Assembly: GCA_902525035.1 (NCBI GenBank)
Contig: CABZFN010000004.1
Span: 1-64,000, forward strand
DNA: 64,000 nt
Source: an uncultured Alphaproteobacteria bacterium
Lineage (GTDB): Bacteria; Pseudomonadota; Alphaproteobacteria; HIMB59; GCA-002718135
Direction of reading: 5' to 3'
In this document: in pieces, positions 60,995 through 64,000 of the stretch
Numbering within the stretch: the first letter of the stretch is position 1
How the letters are laid out: each line of letters starts with the position of its first letter
Made by a program: the position numbers and the translations under genes
The notes under the pieces: model-generated
Seen by the model: the letters and a program-made list of their open reading frames with translations, nothing else
Told to the model about the DNA's origin: nothing
The model's database searches: none

Positions 60995-61834
60995 TTAGTT
61001 TTTAACTGCTCCTGCAGTAAGTCCTTCAACAATATATTTTTGTAAAAAAATAAAAACTAATAAAACAGGTGCTATCCCAACAAGAGAAGCTGCCATCATT
61101 TCATTCCATTTAACACTTTGATATCCTATAAATTCATATAATCCTGAAGGAATAGGCATATATTCTTTTTTTTGATTAAACGTTATTGCAAATAAGAACT
61201 GTTGTGCATAAGCGCCAATAAATGCATATATTCCAACTACAACCAATCCAGGAGTACTAAGTGGAGCTATTATATGACGTAGGATCTGTACTCTTGAAGC
61301 CCCATCTACAAAAGCAGCTTCTTCTAAATCAATTGGTATTTTTTCAAAGTATGATTTTAATAACCAAATAGATGTAGGAATTAAAAATGCTACTCCAGGT
61401 ACAATCATTGCTTGATAACTATTCAACAAACCAAAAGTTCTTAAAACTTTATATAAAGGAATTAAAAGAACTGCCCCTGAGAACATATTTATTGCAAGCA
61501 ATACATATAGACTTGTATTCTTTGCTGGAAATTTGAAACGAGCATAAGAATATGCTGCTGGGATTACAAAAATAAGTGTTATTACTGCAACTGAAGTTGC
61601 TAAAAAAAAACTATTAAATATATATCTTCCAAGCATTGGAACTGTATTCCACATTTCTCTATATGCCCAAAAAGATAAATCATCAGAATAAAACTGATAT
61701 GGAGATCGAAATAAATGATCTAATGGACGAAGGGATGCATAAAACATTTCTACAAAAGGCAAAAGTATAAAAGTCATAAAGACTAAAATGCCTGAATAGA
61801 TAAGTATTTTTTCAAAAGTATTATATTTATTCAT
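60995..61834 (-). CDS. Carbohydrate ABC transporter permease, MalG type, tandem copy 1
   Basis: A 279-residue inner-membrane permease with six spans and an intact EAA loop (LEEAAFVDGASRVQILRHII). Differences from copy 2 are mostly conservative and lie in the first two spans and the periplasmic/second-span region (ATSVAVITLIF versus ASVTSLITLLF). Its start overlaps the MalF-type gene by 8 nt and copy 2 follows 1 nt after its stop, so both copies are expressed together. Either copy could pair with the single MalF-type subunit. Confidence 0.93.
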   Translation of the reverse strand: MNKYNTFEKILIYSGILVFMTFILLPFVEMFYASLRPLDHLFRSPYQFYSDDLSFWAYREMWNTVPMLGRYIFNSFFLATSVAVITLIFVIPAAYSYARFKFPAKNTSLYVLLAINMFSGAVLLIPLYKVLRTFGLLNSYQAMIVPGVAFLIPTSIWLLKSYFEKIPIDLEEAAFVDGASRVQILRHIIAPLSTPGLVVVGIYAFIGAYAQQFLFAITFNQKKEYMPIPSGLYEFIGYQSVKWNEMMAASLVGIAPVLLVFIFLQKYIVEGLTAGAVKN

Positions 61835-62726
61835 GAGAAATTTTTTTATTTATTCTTGCAAGAAGAGCTAGGTAAAAACCAGCAAATAAAGTTAATAAAA
61901 TCATGACAACTACAGCTCTTGCTGCTCCTCTTCCAAATTTATAATTTCCTAAAGCTTGTTTGTATGTATCTATTATTAATGTTGTTGTTGCACCTCTTGG
62001 CCCACCCTCGGTTAATATCCAAATTATTTCAAATGAATTGAAAGTCCAAATCGCAGACAGTAATGACATTGTAATTATTACTGGAGTTATTTGAGGAAGG
62101 GTAATTTTAAAAAATCTATCCCATCTTGAAGCACCATCGCAATAAGCTGCCTCGTATAAATCTCTTGGAACACCTTGCATTGCGGCAAGAAAAAAAACTG
62201 TTACCATTGGCGTTCCAACCCAAACATCCGCTATAATTGTAGAAATAAAAGCACTTTGCTTGTATGCAAGAAAACCAAATGGACCATCTAAAATACCAGT
62301 TCTCATACCAACACCAGCAATTATTCCAAAATATCCATTGTATAACCATAACCAACCCAACATTCCAATTGCAATAGGGACTACCCAGGGAGGCATTACA
62401 AGAACTCTGAATATTGATCTTCCTTTTAAATTAGCATTTAGTAAAACAGCTCCAATTAAACCAATAATAAGTTTTAAAGACACTGAAAAAAACATCCAAA
62501 CAAAAGTTCTAGTAACAATCCCATTGAATTTTTTACTTGAAAGCATTTTTTGATAATTTTCAAATCCAACATAATCTTCTCCAGCTAAACTTGAATTTGT
62601 GAATGAAAGTCTGATTGTTTCCAATAACGGCCAGGCAACAATGAGAACTATATAAAGTGCAGCTGGAGCAATCAAAGCATATGCTAAATAAGTCTGGGTA
62701 TTATATGATTTTAATTTTTGTTTCAT
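61827..62726 (-). CDS. Carbohydrate ABC transporter permease, MalF type
   Basis: A 299-residue membrane protein of the CUT1 permease family. Six spans are visible, with the EAA loop YEAAYCDGASRWDRFFKITL and TFNSFEIIWILTEGGPRGAT. It is the only MalF-type subunit of this operon, against two MalG-type copies. It lies 3 nt after the Gfo gene and overlaps MalG copy 1 by 8 nt. No ATPase gene accompanies it in the window. Confidence 0.93.
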   Translation of the reverse strand: MKQKLKSYNTQTYLAYALIAPAALYIVLIVAWPLLETIRLSFTNSSLAGEDYVGFENYQKMLSSKKFNGIVTRTFVWMFFSVSLKLIIGLIGAVLLNANLKGRSIFRVLVMPPWVVPIAIGMLGWLWLYNGYFGIIAGVGMRTGILDGPFGFLAYKQSAFISTIIADVWVGTPMVTVFFLAAMQGVPRDLYEAAYCDGASRWDRFFKITLPQITPVIITMSLLSAIWTFNSFEIIWILTEGGPRGATTTLIIDTYKQALGNYKFGRGAARAVVVMILLTLFAGFYLALLARINKKISHE

Positions 62727-62729
62727 ATG

Positions 62730-63875
62730 CTAGGTTAATAAAGAGTCAAATTTATCCCAAGTACTTTTTAAGTCAATTACTTTACCTGTATTTCTAGACT
62801 CATCAATTTTCATTGCTACAATTCCTGCTTCCATACACTCTATTACACCAACTGGTAATTCTTTATTATTTTTTAACAAATAATTATTAATGTCTTTAGC
62901 CATTAAACTGTCTGCACCATAATGACCTTTTATTTCTTTTCCAAAGGCTGCTCCATAATCTTCGTCTATAAGTACATTATTATTTTCATCATGAGCTTTC
63001 ATAAAACCTCTAACAAAATCTCCCTCAATCATTCCTTTAGAACCTATAATAGCAAATCTTCTAAATTCATCTGGAACTTTCATATTAGTGTGAAAAGATA
63101 ATACTGCTTTATTTTCATATTCTATTATTGCTACTTGATGATCAACAATATCAGCATCACTATTAAAAACATTTGATTTTGACTCCCAACCTTTCAGTCT
63201 GTCTTTTGTATATTGTTCATGAGAACCCTCTGGAAGATTGTCTGGTATAAAAGATCTTCTTGAACCAAAACTAGCAACTTTAATAGGTCTACTTTTTGTA
63301 ATCATTGAATAAAAATCAATATCATGGCAACATTTTTCCAGCATAAAGCCTCCTGAATATTTTTGTTTTCTTCTCCAATTTCTCATAAAAAAAGCACCGT
63401 GCGATGGTACAATATGTTCTGAAGCTTCAATCGATATTATATTTCCAATAGCATTTTGATTTAATAATTTTCTTACAGATCTTGCTTGCTGCGAATATCT
63501 TAGAACTAAGCCAACTATAATTCTTTCTTTGCCATATTCTTTAATTAATTTAGCTAACTCAAAAGTTTCTTGTTCATTTATTACTATTGGTTTTTCAGCA
63601 AAAATTTGTAATCCAGCTTTTAATCCAAGCTTAATATGATCTAAATGTAAATGATTAGGAGATCCAATCATTAACATATCTAGTTTCTCTCGACCCAACA
63701 TTTCGTTTAAACTTGAATATGATTTATTTGGAAAAAAATTATTTTTCTCAGCAAAATCTTTTCCTATTGGCTGAGGATCTACATAAGCAACCAATTCAAA
63801 ATTTGGATTAACTTTTGAAAATTCATTATAAACACCCGCTGTTCTACTCCCAAAACCTACTGCACCTATTTTCAT
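62730..63875 (-). CDS. Gfo/Idh/MocA family oxidoreductase
   Basis: A 381-residue NAD(P)-dependent oxidoreductase. The Rossmann start is KIGAVGFGSRTAGVYNEF, the active-site EKP lies in IFAEKPIVINEQE, and GGFMLEKCCHDIDFY carries the conserved His. The GVLSFHTNMKVPDEFR-like region and the NWRRKQKYSGG segment relate it to the Gfo enzyme at 40.9 kb. It is the first complete gene of the amino-sugar importer operon and probably oxidises a hydroxyl of the imported sugar. Confidence 0.9.
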   Translation of the reverse strand: MKIGAVGFGSRTAGVYNEFSKVNPNFELVAYVDPQPIGKDFAEKNNFFPNKSYSSLNEMLGREKLDMLMIGSPNHLHLDHIKLGLKAGLQIFAEKPIVINEQETFELAKLIKEYGKERIIVGLVLRYSQQARSVRKLLNQNAIGNIISIEASEHIVPSHGAFFMRNWRRKQKYSGGFMLEKCCHDIDFYSMITKSRPIKVASFGSRRSFIPDNLPEGSHEQYTKDRLKGWESKSNVFNSDADIVDHQVAIIEYENKAVLSFHTNMKVPDEFRRFAIIGSKGMIEGDFVRGFMKAHDENNNVLIDEDYGAAFGKEIKGHYGADSLMAKDINNYLLKNNKELPVGVIECMEAGIVAMKIDESRNTGKVIDLKSTWDKFDSLLT

Positions 63876-63892
63876 ATTTTTTTACTTTAACA

Positions 63893-64000
63893 TTAAAAAT
63901 TGTGATATCGCCAGCCTAATTTTTTTAAAAAATTCATAGAATTTAGAAGTGCTGAACGAAATTCTATCCATTTTCTCGAAATTTTTCCTTTCCATGCAAC
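63893..64000 (-). CDS. 3' end of an unidentified gene
   Basis: A frame open from the window edge ends at a TAA (63895-63893) after 35 codons, 17 nt upstream of the Gfo gene. The sequence is basic and aromatic-rich (KWIEFRSALLNSMNFLKKLG) and looks coding in composition, but it is too short to assign. It would be the gene preceding the amino-sugar operon on the minus strand. Confidence 0.4.
   Translation of the reverse strand, partial: VAWKGKISRKWIEFRSALLNSMNFLKKLGWRYHNF

Noticed and set aside
60994-61032. Extended N-terminus of the second MalG copy overlapping the first copy
   Set aside because: The extension (DLLQEQLKTK) is the first copy's 3' end read in another frame; homology to copy 1 begins at the TTG at 60993.
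1-64000. CRISPR arrays, insertion sequences, integrases, phage genes, rRNA
   Set aside because: No spaced direct repeats, transposase or integrase motifs, phage structural genes or rRNA-like segments were seen on either strand.

Overview
The window is very AT-rich and densely coding. Genes are packed with ATGA/TAATG overlaps, intergenic spaces are short, and no transcriptional regulator is recognisable in 64 kb. ClpS/ClpA, LysE and PdxJ, a long series of periplasmic-binding-protein sugar importers, and a compact low-GC style suggest a streamlined marine alphaproteobacterium (SAR11-like, or AEGEAN-169/HIMB59-like). This placement is inference; there is no rRNA in the window to test it.

Layout. 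(1) 1-7.4 kb, minus: a CUT1 importer (binding protein, MalF-type, MalG-type) followed by two tandem paralogues of an ADP-ribosylglycohydrolase-fold enzyme with a C-terminal jelly-roll; the last runs off the window. A divergent HpcH/HpaI aldolase (7.7 kb) faces it across a 310-nt regulatory gap. (2) 8.5-20.4 kb: mixed housekeeping and stress genes: Uup, a GST-kappa/HCCA-isomerase-like protein, two GSTs, two paralogous unknown proteins with exceptionally strong ribosome binding sites, YdhR-like and GYD proteins, tRNA-Thr(GGT), DUF4174, PdxJ, a LysE exporter, a dipeptidase, a cyclophilin, RidA and a FemAB-like acetyltransferase. (3) 20.4-27 kb: ClpA/ClpS, D,D-carboxypeptidase with SPOR domain, phosphomannomutase/phosphoglucomutase, UDP-glucose dehydrogenase. 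(4) 27-34.2 kb: a desaturase, an aldehyde dehydrogenase, and a CUT2 importer coupled to ThuA and a Gfo/Idh/MocA oxidoreductase. (5) 34.2-39.7 kb, minus: PhyH-type dioxygenase, PanB-like protein, and a second CUT1 importer whose permeases both carry unusual extra domains. (6) 39.8-49.2 kb, plus: second desaturase, Gfo oxidoreductase, PHP/DUF3604-like protein, cytoplasmic sulfatase, then a complete CUT1 importer with the only MalK-type ATPase seen. (7) 49.4-52.5 kb: a C-terminally truncated GlpD, a HAD phosphatase, a D-glycerate 3-kinase-like protein and an ICMT-like membrane protein. (8) 52.5-64 kb, minus: an amino-sugar operon (Gfo, a CUT1 importer with tandemly duplicated MalG, two SIS proteins, NagA) continuing into GMC oxidoreductase, enolase-superfamily and HAD genes.

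How they fit together. Five sugar importers each sit with different cytoplasmic catabolic enzymes: N-glycosyl hydrolase-like, keto-sugar oxidoreductases, sulfatase, and deacetylase/deaminase. This reads as uptake of small modified sugars followed by intracellular tailoring. Four CUT1 systems appear with one ATPase, so ATPase sharing is likely. Local tandem or dispersed duplication is a theme: the ARH-like pair, the 12-13 kb pair, the two desaturases and the MalG pair. Short GC-rich hairpins recur downstream of binding-protein genes, as expected for differential expression within transporter operons.
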